Of a DNA stretch of 64,000 nt, positions 10,969 through 23,000 are shown piece after piece. Below the pieces are notes generated by a model. The model ran no database searches and was not told the DNA's origin. It was given only the letters and a program-made list of their open reading frames with translations. Position 1 is the stretch's first letter. Every line of letters starts with the position of its first letter. The stretch is from Arenicola marina (lineage: Eukaryota > Annelida > Polychaeta > Arenicolidae), in the NCBI GenBank assembly GCA_964019135.1, contig CAXHSH010000379.1, forward strand, positions 434,001 to 498,000. The letters are read 5' to 3'. The position numbers and the translations under genes are program-made.

Positions 10969-12061
10969 AGGAATAGTTTAGTCCGGTTTTTGGGCCAGCA
11001 AGGCGTAGCATGTGACATATAGATCAACATGCAAACTATCAGTCTAAAATGTATGTTGCTACCGGCTCCAGCAATAAGTATTAGTATTTGGCACTGAAAC
11101 CTTCACATTTACCGCTTCCCGCTCGACTGAGTTCGGCATGCTGAGCAGAGCGCAAGCCAATCAGCGCGCTGCGTAAAAAACGCGTCATAGGTTCCAGGCG
11201 GCCACACAGCCTGCCCTGTCTCAGCCTTATCATGAACGCAACGTAGCCGCGGTGAACGCGGGTCAAACGTGAAAGAATAATAAATTAAAAGGCAAAACCA
11301 ACTGCTGGTTCAGGAAATCACTCCCGTATGCAACAAAATGACTTTCCACTCAATGGCGAGCAAATACATTGTCTCAAGCGAGAGATGCCTTGACAGAGAT
11401 GTATGGACACTCGGCCTCTTTTCGATACACGACAGCAGTACATGTAGAAGACATGTGTGACTTATACCTAAAACTGCAGGCCTGTCGGAAACAGTTGTTT
11501 CCCGCTACATAAAACAGTATTCAAAGTATACTGAATTTAAGGAATAGTGATTACCATTTAACAGAATTGTAATATTTGTTGTGAGTGCAATGGTAAATCT
11601 GACACTGCTTGAAAATGACCGTAAGGTGGAAATTGTGTCCAATGTAACAGTTTTGTGTGTAAAATTGATTAAGGATGCAATAATAATTAATTAATAATGT
11701 AAATTAAAATTTAAAACACTTTATAGAATATTTAATATTATGGAATATTTCAATTTTGTATTCACTTCGTCCAAAACTAATTTTTGTAGTGAGTGACTTT
11801 TTTTTGTCAAGGCACTGATTTTCCCAAATGAAAGTATTTCATAAAATTTTGCAAAAGAAATATAAAAAAAAAACATGAAACTTATATTACGCTTGAAGTA
11901 AGTCTTTTATTCACCCATACTGTGATGGTGTCCAAAGGAAGCAGTTATTTGTTTTATAAAAAACGGAGCTCGTTCCTCGCATCACAATTTGTCCTAGGAC
12001 TATGGCGTAAGCGTAACGCCCTCTGCCGGGAGATCGACGAGAACTGTGACGTAACAGCGAC
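10969..12061. other. no gene seen
   Basis: AT-rich DNA without recognisable coding content. From about 11,950 the composition rises in G+C and CpG just before the candidate exon at 12,062, which would fit a small promoter. Confidence 0.35.
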
Positions 12062-12154
12062 ATGGCGGCGGGGAGAGTTGTTGAAAACTTTCACCAGTAC
12101 AAAAAGTGGTGGATTTTGTTTGTTGTCAATCTCATTGCCCTTGGAACTATAAAG
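12062..12154 (+). CDS. candidate host first exon, membrane-anchor-like
   Basis: An ATG in good context (GCGACATGGCGGC) opens 31 codons that run in phase to a splice donor (AAAG followed by GTATGA). The peptide begins MAAGRVVENFHQYKKWW and continues into a hydrophobic run (ILFVVNLIALGTI), as in a signal anchor or first transmembrane helix. No matching downstream exon was found here; the gypsy fossil and its nested insertions start 160 bp later. I do not recognise the gene. It could be a true 5' exon with distant partners, a severed host gene, or chance. Confidence 0.35.
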
Positions 12155-12875
12155 GTATGAAGAACAACTTGACAAATTGATAAGGACCGTTTATTTCTGT
12201 ACTTTCTGCAATCGACGGCCGAAGGGCGCTGATTTTTAAATCAACGCTCACAACCGAAACTGGCTTCATGGCTCTCTCTCGTCTCCTTTAGGTGCGAGGT
12301 CAAGAGAGCCATGTGTCAAGGCTAAGTATTAATTATATGATAGCCGTGTGGTGTCACTGCATCCTCCTTCTCATATAATATAATCCTGCGTCCGTATTAT
12401 ATCCATAATGCTTGAGGTTATATAATCCACTTCCTCTGTGATAATACAATAACTGATGTAGTTCACAGATCAAGTTTTTCAGGTCGCTTTGACAGTCTAC
12501 CGCTTCGGGTATGAGTGACTGTTTCATTGTCAATTGGACAAGTCTCTGAAATTGTCTTTTCATTCCTCAGATGATCATCACTTATCCTTTCTTTCAGGTA
12601 TTCAAGTTGAATAATTCATTTGGGGATTATTGTTGGTTTAATGTGTTCCCTTGTGCGTCTTAGCGTATTTCCTTCCTCGTCTCTGACAATATAGCTTCTT
12701 TGATGTCCTGGAATTTTATCAATAATCTCTGCTGGTTTCCAATATTTGTCTAGCCGACATCTGACATATATGTCTTGTCCTTGTTGTAGTGGGATAGCTT
12801 CAGCTTGCATTGTTCCTTGGTCGTGTTTTTGTCTTTCTTGTTGATGTATTTGTCGTTCCAGTTGTTGATCTGGGT

Positions 12876-13760
12876 CTAGCCCCATGTGACGTTGTTGGGA
12901 AACAACGCCACATGTCCAGTCTATCAAATCCTGTACGGCATTTAACAAACACGCGTGGCGAGAAGCGGTGCTGATGGCGAGAACTTTTTGGGGTATGGCA
13001 ATAGTTTCTAAAAGTATGCATCTTACAACTTATCTTGTTATTTTGGTTGAAGTCTCCGTGATTACGACGATATCGTCTGTTGATTTTTCGAAGCAGCGGA
13101 CAACTCAGTTCTGTCCGCTGCCTTGCCCACCCAGTGGAGAAACTGCGCATGCGTGCATGTCGTTAAAACCGCACCATTCGCTTGGTGGCGCTTCATACAC
13201 GCAGCCAGTGACACGCAATAAGCGAAACGCCACCTGGCGAAAGCCGCTGGTGAAGAATGACCAAACACGAAATGCCGCGGTAAACAACAAGAAAGTCTCA
13301 TTTCAACCGACTTGATAGTAATGCGATACTTTGTGAGTTCATATGCATGTGGGTTTTGTGGTAAATATGAAGTTTAGGTATCAGAGTACAAAATTACCAG
13401 GGTTTGATGGAGCGTGCGGTTAACAACACTTAGTCGTCCACAAAAGCTAATCTTACACCCTCATTTTGTACATGAGGACATGTAGCCTGAAAACAAGACG
13501 TTACTGTCGTAAGACAGTTGGCAATGAGACGACATGGTAACGTCTGAACTCATCGCACTTGTTCCCTGTTCAAGAAACCTATTTCACCATCTTGACTAAA
13601 ACACTCACTTGTCAGCCGTATTTTGAAATCACATATTTCTTCCTTGATATAAATCAAAGCGTGGGCACACAAGAGTCGCACTCATTCAGGCAAGATAACT
13701 CCATAAATCAACATTTTCACGAACGCGCAATTTCACTTCTCTCGCGATCAGCCATGATGG
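12876..13760 (+). repeat. left terminal inverted repeat region of element A
   Basis: The outer ~42 bp (12,876-12,917) and inner 13,477-13,760 match the right end in inverted orientation. The segment 13,530-13,760 is nearly identical to its partner. Between the two parts lie about 560 bp (12,918-13,476) with no counterpart on the right, so either the left gained or the right lost DNA. Subterminal stems occur in both ends: AGACGTTAC pairs with GTAACGTCT, and GTTGTT pairs with AACAAC. These could be transposase or helicase recognition structures. Confidence 0.75.
13093..13121. repeat. perfect hairpin inside the left end of element A
   Basis: GCAGCGGACA and TGTCCGCTGC form a 10-bp perfect stem around a 9-nt loop. 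It lies in the 560-bp segment that is absent from the right end. Confidence 0.7.
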
Positions 13761-15347
13761 TTTTCGTAGCGACACCTTCCGGGGTGCGGCGAACTAAGAA
13801 TTCTGGAGACACACACGAAATACACACAGACAAACGCTCAAGTTCTCAGTCCGTAATTTTAAGTATAATCCGCATGCAAATCGACCGATAAAACAATGGA
13901 AATAATTACTTAATAATATATTATACTATTGAACACCGTTTATTATACATGAAAAATAAAATCAATTCAAAAATTCAATGTCGATTCTACTGTACAAGGA
14001 TTTCCCACGCGTCAGGCTGCAAATGACGCCAGCATTGTTCGCCGGTTACCATGACTGCGGTGACTGAGTTCATTGCTGACTGGAACAAGAACATGTGGCA
14101 CCATGGCCGATAATCTCTGTGTCGTCTGTAAAAGCCAGTTTGCAAAGAGAGCAACTGGTTACGGGTTTTCTAAGTAGGCCCATGTCTATGCATTTAATCT
14201 AAGTCTGCTACACCTTTTACCCATACACACACGTTCCCACGCTTGTACACCAATGCATGTATACCCAGCACCGTCGGAGCAAAATGAAAGTGATGGGGTA
14301 GACGCAGCTCATGCTTGCGACAGGGAGCGGGTGGGGGGGGGGCTGAACACTTGCCATCGGTGACTTCTTAACGTGCAACCTTTAATTAGTTTGGGACGGG
14401 GGGGGGGATGGGGGCAAATGGCCCCCCTGCTCTCCCCCCCCCCCCCCCGTTTCCAACGGGCCTGATACCCCACGCTAACAAATAAGAAATGTAGGCCTAT
14501 ACTGTTACGGGGTGGTGGGGGCGGGGGGCGACACAATATGCTTCTTGGGCCTAAACCGGCTGTACAGTCACCATTTTTTCAAGGTAATTACCCAAGGGGG
14601 CGGCATGAGTATCTTGTTGCAGATCAACCCCCCCCCCTTTTCGCTTATGCCCTTAAGGGTGCGTACGAACAGTTAAAGGCCAGCTTCTGGGTAAATTAAT
14701 TTCGTAAAAATTACCATAATATACACACAGAAGAGTAAATATTGAAGCAATCTGGGTTAAATTGTTGTGCAAATTATGTGGCTCATAATTTGGTAAATGT
14801 GGCACGTTTCAATCACGAAATCTTTACAAACTCTGGCATCCATTATGAAAGATCAAAGCCGTAATTTTCGCGCCAAGTGACGTAAATGCAGGTTCCGGTT
14901 TAATTGCTAAATACAGGCAAGTGAAGGGTTTATGTAAATATTCAGACGAATTTGTATCTTTAAGAAAGGAGGTAACCAGTTGGTGTTTGATGTGTTGAAT
15001 TCATAATATATGGAATAGCGTTCTAGCCTGCGATGGTTTGTAACAAAAGAAATAGTATGACTGCCCGTCTCATGCGTACAGCGCACCAGCTCTTCAAAGG
15101 GGAACCTACATTGACGTCACGAAAGATCGAATGATCGCCTCTGACTATTTATTGATCTTTCAACGAGTCATATGGGATAATGGTAAATATTTGTAATAGT
15201 GCTCCCGAATAAAATTAACTTCTTCTATACGTCTTCTATTTTGATGGCGTAATATATTGGGATTAATATATTAAAAGTCCCTTAGGACCTAGGAGCTGCT
15301 AAGGTTAAGGTTACACCCGCACAATAAAGTTAAATATCCGGCTTCAC
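13761..15347. other. subterminal non-coding DNA of element A
   Basis: No gene is seen. A block of G and C homopolymer runs occupies about 14,327-14,636. AT-rich DNA with TATA-like stretches (for example near 15,250-15,275) lies just before the DUF6589 gene and could hold its promoter. Confidence 0.4.
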
Positions 15348-18300
15348 TTGTGTTCTTTTTGTCGCAGGTACCGCCTTCTTTCATTGACCTCGCCTTACAC
15401 AGCACGACAGGTATTTCCCCGTGTGTCGCCCGCTGCGAAGTCATACATATGTCTAGAATGCTCCAGAACATTATCAAAGAGTACCGACAAGATCAAGAAA
15501 AGAGGGTCAGTGGTCACAAGGCGACGGTGGGCGGGTCCTCGTCCGGCCTCAGCGTCCCTTAGCGCCGAGCCGCTGAGCCCCACGCCACACGGGCCGAAGC
15601 GTTTCGCCACACCGCTTGGGACCCCAGTACACGTGAAACGGCATGACGACAAGGGTACGCCACCCAGCGTATCCTTTAATCTGCGTTTTGATGAGTCCGA
15701 TGCGGAGGGCGATGTACAGGGGATTGGGGAAGAGAGCAATCAGCCCGAGACCGATCAACAGAGAGATGAGTTGCACGATGAGGGGACGGATGAGGAGGAC
15801 CTGTATGAAGAGCTGGATGAGGAGCTAGATGAGGAGCTGGCTGAGGAAGGGGAGCAGGACCCGGAGGAGGAGCCGGAAGAGGAGCTGCATGAGGAGCTGG
15901 AGGAGGAGCTGGAGCATCTTCATCTGCAAGAGGAGGAGCTGGCTGAAGAGGTACAAGGGGTCCTTCACCAGGCTGCCAAGTACATTGGTCAGCACAAGTA
16001 CAAGAAGGCGTTCCGGCTACTGTGGCTGAAATCTCGTGGCGCCAGGACAGCAATGGTGGCCGTCGTTGGACAGGGTATTTGTCATGAACTCTCCACTTCC
16101 ACGCGGCCACAGAACCCCCAACGAATGGCAACACTCTCTCAACCGATGTCGCTCAACAACCTAGAGAGCTTCTGTTGGCAGGACGTCTTGGACGAAGCCG
16201 AGACCAAGCTACCGGTGTCCATGGCCATGCTGCATAAGATGACAGTATCCGAGGCCCAGCTGCGCCGGTCTTCCACCGTTGGAAAAAGAGGCAGCAAACG
16301 GTAGCTTTATTTGTTCATACCAATCTCTGCATATTTGCGCAAATAGTTTTGTAATATTTTCGTGAATGAAATATTTGAGGGTTCAGATGTATGACATGTC
16401 TTACGACCTATATGCCCATGACCTGTGTAGGAAACTAGAATTATCACTTTACGTAGACTGACAATGACGTTTATCCTTGTCTAGGATGATGACAAACGAT
16501 GAGGCAAGTGTCGTGAGGGCCAGACACATGGGCAGCCTATTAGGCATCATATTGTATCGCCGCCTGCCCAAGACCTACAAGTTCATGGCAGCGGCAATGG
16601 GCGTGGAGCTCTGGCGGCAGGGCTGCACTCAGAAGGCATTCAAGCTGTTACATGCGTTGGGTGTAACCCAAACAGGAGGTGCCGCCAGGGCCAACGTCGA
16701 CAAGATTGCCTCGACATACGATGAACAGGCGCACTCCATGAAAGAGGCATTGCTGGTAATAATTGGTCATAATATATTAACTACGTTTCATTGCAGCAAG
16801 CCAGTCAAGCAGTCACTGATACGGGCTGCGGATAAACATTTCCCGAAACCATGTCAATGCTAATGATACTTTACGTACATACATCTCACACCCTTAGAAG
16901 ATAACTTTGTTGATAACAAATCGTTTTTAGCCAACATTACATGCCACACTGGTGTAAACAAATGTCAATATTTCTAATTACGTTTTACAACATCTAATGG
17001 TTTCTATGTATTTATCACAGACGTTCGCGGAACAGGACGCGGAACAGGACGAATTCCCTTGTCTACGACGACGTCTGGACTTTGGCAACCAGCCCAACCA
17101 GCAACTGTCCTTCAGCCTGGGTTGGGACAATGTCCAGGTGGCCATACATCGAAAGCACCAGTCGCTGCAGCATGGCAACCGCTTTATGATGTGGGCCATG
17201 GCTTTCGCGGTACAGCATCGTGTTCCATCGCTCGGCTTGACTGACGAGACGACTTTGACGGCAGCAGAGATGACCCCATCCGTTTTCCTGCCACAATCGA
17301 CCGATTGGCTCATGTTGCGCAACCGTTGCGAAGTCATGGTCCAGAGGGTCCTGGTCACCTACCTAGATTACTTCAAGGAGGCGTCAAGGAGAGTGGACTG
17401 GCATGTGCGTCACGCCCAGACAGAAGCCATGGAACAGAAGACGTCGGTGGTAAACCTGGGTGTTGTGGAGGCCAATCCGGCATCCACGGCCGGCGTCCTG
17501 GACATCATGGACCACCTGACGCGCTATGTACCCACTCAGCCTGACGGTCAGGTCCATGCCATCCCCTGCAATGGGGACCAGCTCAGTGTGGAACGTATGA
17601 CGCACGCCAAGCAAGGACGCATCATTGGTCCAACTCCAAAACACCGATTGGAAGGGATGGTGGAAACCCCTCAAGAGTTTCACAAGGAGGGAATCCTGCT
17701 TCAGGACACCATGGACCAATTGTTTACCGAGCGCAGTGTTGCTGATGCCGGCACCTTGTATCAGTTAAAGGACAGGTTCCGCCATCGGTCCGTCAAGCAA
17801 AAAGTCATGGACAATTTCCACCACACCTGGGACTTTCTTCAGTTCAGTTCCCATGGGTTCCTTGTCTTGCTGGCCATGCAACTCTCCGGCATGGATTCCA
17901 TGGATGACGCGCCACCTGAAGCGGAGGGCGTCGACAAATGGACACTTCTGCAGGCCCTCGCACATAGGGTAGTGGACCGCTTGTGGGCTGCGCCACCGCA
18001 AGCCTCCATACGCCGAGTAACAGAAGCTTACGAGTACTGCTCTTGCGGAGAAGGTAATTTATTTCCCTCGAACGTTTTTGTCATAATTACATAAACTGGC
18101 CCTTAATGTCAATGTATAATATTATTTCGTAATTTCAATGTCAGCTAATGTTTTTCTCTATTTGCATTACTGATCTGATATATATTTAAAGTAAACGAGT
18201 TACTACTATTGAATAAATCAGCAATGTTATGACTTTAAGGTGAGACACCCCCTAAGTTAAGGTTACACAAGCAAAACAATCGAGAGTAGCAAATTACGTA

Positions 18301-19950
18301 GTGACAGATATCCTGACTATTTTCTATATACTATTTTAGAAAATGAAGACTCCATGGTACAGTGCTGTAACAGCACCTGTCCTCGGTCATGGCATCACTT
18401 CGGCTGCGTGGTGCCACGCCTTCGCGAGATACCAGTCGGGGACTGGTACTGTTCGGCGGAATGTCGCGCGTCCCCTGGCTACATATATTGTAGCTGCCAG
18501 CTCCGCAGAGGTCATGCAGACGCGGATATGGTGAGCTGCGCCAGATGGACCGATTGCCTGTCCTACGAGAAATACCACCAACAGTGTCTCATCATGAGGC
18601 CCCCAATTGTGATCGGTAAGTTAATTAAAGTATGATACTTAGCAAAGAACAACAATGTATTGGTAAATTGGTATAATTGCTATATTTGATGTCCCATAAA
18701 CAAGATGCTACAACGATTTATATTACAAGAATTTCATACAACATAAATCACACAGATGACTTTTATCCGTACTAGTTGACAAATAAACGGGATAATATGT
18801 AGTATATAGTATATATAGAAATTAACAATTCTGATATCTGTTTGTACGTCTCTTTTACAGGACAGCCATGGTACTGCTCTGACGAATGCGCGTTCGAGGA
18901 TGGCCACGACGACTATGTGAAAGAGTACACTCTAGAGGTTGCTTGGAGGGGTCTCTGTCATCTCGTCAACCGAGATATCGTCCGGCAGGGAGATGGCCCC
19001 GGCATGCTATCCATGTGGCGTATCCATCTGTTGGAATTCTGGCATCGGAAGCACCCAAAATACGTCATCGCATCACATCTACTCCTCGCAAGTAAGTCAC
19101 AATTTACCGTTCTTGGTCCTAATCCATCATTATTGTCATGTCAGTGACGTGGAGACTGGCTACACCCATATGTGTATATAATTTTTCTTCACTTGAAGAC
19201 CAATCATGATTATAGGTCAATATTTATTTATAAGCCTCATACACACGTGTGTCTCTCCTTTTATCTATAGACACTGGTGGGGGACTGCCTGCCCGTCTGC
19301 AATCGGAGTTGACGTGGGAAAGGGTCGCCAACCTACATGGCGGGAAAGGCTTCAACATCGGATTAGACCTTGTCAACGAGTTTCTCAATAATGACTTCAA
19401 AGGTGCGGTATCAGTACCATTATTTGAAAATGATACAATTCACTTAAAAAATTATCACACAAGACGTTCATACCCTATTGCAGTAGTTATATGTGTTATA
19501 TGTGGTTAACAGGATAAAGGGAAAGTATCTTGTCACTTCATGCATTACATATTGTAAGTACATGTTGTATATCTTCCATCGACAGAAATGCTGAAGCATT
19601 CAGGAGGCCAGTACACTGATCTTCAGGTTAGTCGGTGCAGCCAGCTTGGCGGTGAATTCGGGAAGCTCTTCGACTCCACGTTCGCCAATAGCTTCGGAGT
19701 CAAATTAGACCGCGCGAAGGCATCATCCCAGGGTATGTACTGCGGCGACGTGCCAACCTTGGTGGAGGAGATGAAGGAGCAAGCCCTCCTGCCTGGTCGT
19801 GCGCATCGTGCCTTCCCTGCATTCCAGAGGGCTACTGACATACGGGATCCAGCGGCGCTTGGCCGTCGACTGGAGAAGCTATCAAGCGAGTACGACTTCT
19901 GGAAGAGGCAAGCGCGGCGTATTGGTGCCAGGCAACAGCAACAACTGTGA
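15348..19950 (+). CDS. DUF6589-like putative transposase with two PHD-like fingers, seven exons
   Basis: Exons: 15,348-16,300; 16,485-16,755; 17,021-18,053; 18,340-18,615; 18,861-19,091; 19,271-19,402; 19,586-19,950. All introns are GT-AG and the phases close to 1,086 aa without a stop. The N-terminus is a CxxC...CxxC finger (MCSFC; YICLEC, C35/C38), which supports this start. An acidic, Glu-rich region lies near residues 120-210. The DUF6589-like core holds NGDQLSVERMTHAKQGR (592-608) and QEFHKEGILLQD (626-637). Two cysteine-rich PHD-like units follow from CSCGE to WYCSDEC, each split by an intron. The C-terminal part (GGQYTDLQVSRCSQLGGEFG) also resembles DUF6589 proteins. Family assignment is from memory of the Pfam family. 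The transposase role is inferred from its place between the inverted repeats. It is convergent with the helicase gene, with 120 bp between stops. Confidence 0.8.
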
Positions 19951-20070
19951 AAAGCTGCTTGGGTCCAGTTCAATGTGTGTGTGGTGAGGACCTGTCGCTG
20001 TGTCCATCCCATCATGTGTAAAACTTGCTTTCGTACTTTTCATAGTTTTATTTACTTCTTGGGACAAAGG

Positions 20071-23000
20071 TCAGCAACAGTGAGAGCAGCACCGCGATGC
20101 CCCACAACATGCGTCGATGCTCTCGTCGGTGATTCCGTCGACCTGTAAGGCTTGCAGAACGGCTTGCCTGATGCATTTGGACTTCTCCAGTCTGACGATG
20201 TCCAGCATACTCTTGTCGCATCTGGAACTGTCCATGCTATGGGCTGGGGTATACAGGATCGCCTCGCCTGGCATCCCATTCCGCGCACAACGACCCACCT
20301 CCTGCCAGTATTCCACAATGGATGATGGGGGTCCCCAGCGGATTACGTACTTGAGGTTGTCAACCTGCATGCCCAGGCCGAACGCCACCGTCGATATGAG
20401 GCACCGGACCTCGGAGTCGTCCTGGCAGAAGCTAGCTGGAACTTCCACTTCACTCACTTCGTCCAGTTTTGCATGAAAGAACAGGACAAGGTGGTCTAGT
20501 TCGGCGGCTTCAAGGGCCTCGACCATAGCCCGGTACAGCCGCGTCACCATGTCGATGCTGCTGCGGAAGCAAAGGATAGCATCTCATATGAATATGTACC
20601 ATTTGTATATATTATATCATGTATAACTGTGTATACTATGTCGAACATAGATCTTCATAATATACTTTAGGTTGATCCTTGTTGTATATGCTTTGTAGTT
20701 TCATGGTGGGAATGTCTTTTTTCCCCTGGTTAATTCATTGTCATCTATGTGTCAACAAGTGCCGATGACGCTACTCAGATTAACCAATTATATGTAAGCC
20801 GAATGATATGATATGAAGATTTAAAAAGAATATGCACGGTGGAATATGTACACTTACTGGCAAAATATCACTGCCTTCGACGCTTGTCCTTGGTGTGCAA
20901 CAAGCTCATCCAGGTACCACTTAAGGTGGGTTTCGGCGACGGCACTCACGCCCGGTCGCAGGTCCAGGTATATGTTTTGCCTGTAAGTAAGAAATTTAAT
21001 AACATCATGGTGGCAAAACTGATATAACTATTCACTTACGCAGAACAATTTAAGTCACAATATATGTTTGTGTCAGAATTTTTCACGGTACTGACGTTTC
21101 ATTTTTGTACCGGCGTATACCATAGTAAAATTCAAGCATTTCAGCAATTTATTGATTATATATTTTACAAAGGCCTGACGTACCTGTCAGGAACCTTGGC
21201 CACCATTTCGAATTTGTGCACACCAATAGCTGTGCAGATATCGTCTAAGATGGTCGGAGTGACCGTGGCCGTTCCCGCCACAACTGGCGTGCGGCGAAGT
21301 AATGCCCGAACCTCTCTCACACGCAGATACTTTCTTCTGAAGCTTTTCCCCCTGATAACATAAATAAGAATATAAATATATATAAGGCATAAGCTGTGTA
21401 TATTCTTTGTCAAGTACATAATTGTCACTTTCTACAGAGATTAATAATGCATAGTACGTAGGCTAGTAGTTGGTTTATTGTATTTTTGGTATGGTGTAGT
21501 ATAGTATAATTACCATGTGGCGACGCAATGAGCCTCGTCGATGGCTAGTAGACAAATGTTGTTGCGGTGATGCAAGATTATATCTTGCCAATACGGATCT
21601 ACCACCGTCTCCGGGGAGCAAAAGAGAAGGGAGTACTTCCCGCGTCGTATACCTGTATATAATGGAAGGAAGTCTTTGGATAAAGTCATCAAAATATTTA
21701 CTATTGTTCATGCATATATATATATACTCCTACTATATGAATATAATTTGCATTATGCGCCTTATTTAGCTCTATTTTGATGTCCGTAAATAACTATACC
21801 CACTTAGAAAACACTTAATAAGGAAACTCTTCATCGGAAATTATCGTGACAGCAATAAACAAGTACATGTATTTACCGTCTATTTCTTCTACTGTCATTT
21901 CGGCCTTCTGCAAAATGGCAACGGCAGATACACCTCTCTTCGTCCAGCGTTGCACCTGGTCTCGCATCAAGATTCTGAGCGATGACACAATTACCGAGAT
22001 GTGCCTATGACCACCCTGGTAAAGAACAATAAGTCGTTAGGACCTGTCAATAAATGTACGGGTTGGCATGAATCATGGAATGAATATTGAACAACAAGAG
22101 CTAAATAATTGATCTACATTGTGACATTAGGTGGATGATATCGGGCTAAATTCCCTGGTAGGGGAAGGGAGGGGGGCTATTGTACAAATACGGTGGGGGG
22201 ATGGGGCTTGCCGAGAAAAACCCAGTTACTTTAGCGCTCGCACGCCCCCCCCCCCCCCCCCCCACCAATGAACAGGGTCCCCCCTGTTAGCAGCCCATTA
22301 ATCAGCATCCTCCCCGGCCGGTTGGCCCAGATTCCAAAGTTGTATAGCGCCGCACGCTCGCACTAGGGACAGCAACAGCTAGTATTTAAAACGCAACTTT
22401 CACTCGGCCAACTGCTAAAGCCAAACTCCCCGTTTATTCAATTACGATCTACATTTCTAGTTGCTACATTGCCTACTATGCATATTACTTTCATAGCAAC
22501 CAACTCAATAATCCCACCGCCCCAGTTGAACCCGCCCGTCCAAATACACACACTCGCGCCGCCACTGTCACCGCTCGCGACCGTCCACCGCCTCGCCGCT
22601 CCTTGTTGTTCTTTCCCTCGTTATTGAAACAGCGCTTGTATATATATCTAGTCTAGAGATGATAAGCCATGCCGTGGTGTCGGGCCGGGACTGTTACCAT
22701 GCGATTGATGTAAGCCGGCCAGCTGCTCTTAATAATAAGGCTGGGGCGCATTGTTTCAGAATTTTCCCAGCATTTATATTAAAATAAATTCCAGTTAATG
22801 GTACCGCTGTTTCAATTAAATATAGAAATAGGTAGCCCTTAACTTAAGGGCCCCTGAGGGGGGGTAGCCATGTCGCGTTGTCGATTTTAAGGTATGGTCC
22901 ATGTCGCGTTGTCGATTTAAAAAAAAAGGTCCATGTCGTGTGTCGATTTTAAGAAAAGGTCCATGTCGCGTGTCGATTTTAAGAAAAGTTCCATGTCGCG

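Noticed and set aside
12616-12948. A single minus-strand gene of 110 aa
   Set aside because: Its first ~22 residues lie in element A and the rest in the gypsy fossil; the frame crosses the insertion border by chance.
13559-13891. A 110-aa plus-strand frame with a near-identical partner at 23,259-23,513 on the minus strand, looking like two copies of a small gene
   Set aside because: The shared peptide is the translation of the inverted repeat of element A; it diverges exactly where the repeat ends.
14309-14536. Proline-rich minus-strand frame
   Set aside because: Created by G and C homopolymer runs in the left flank of element A.
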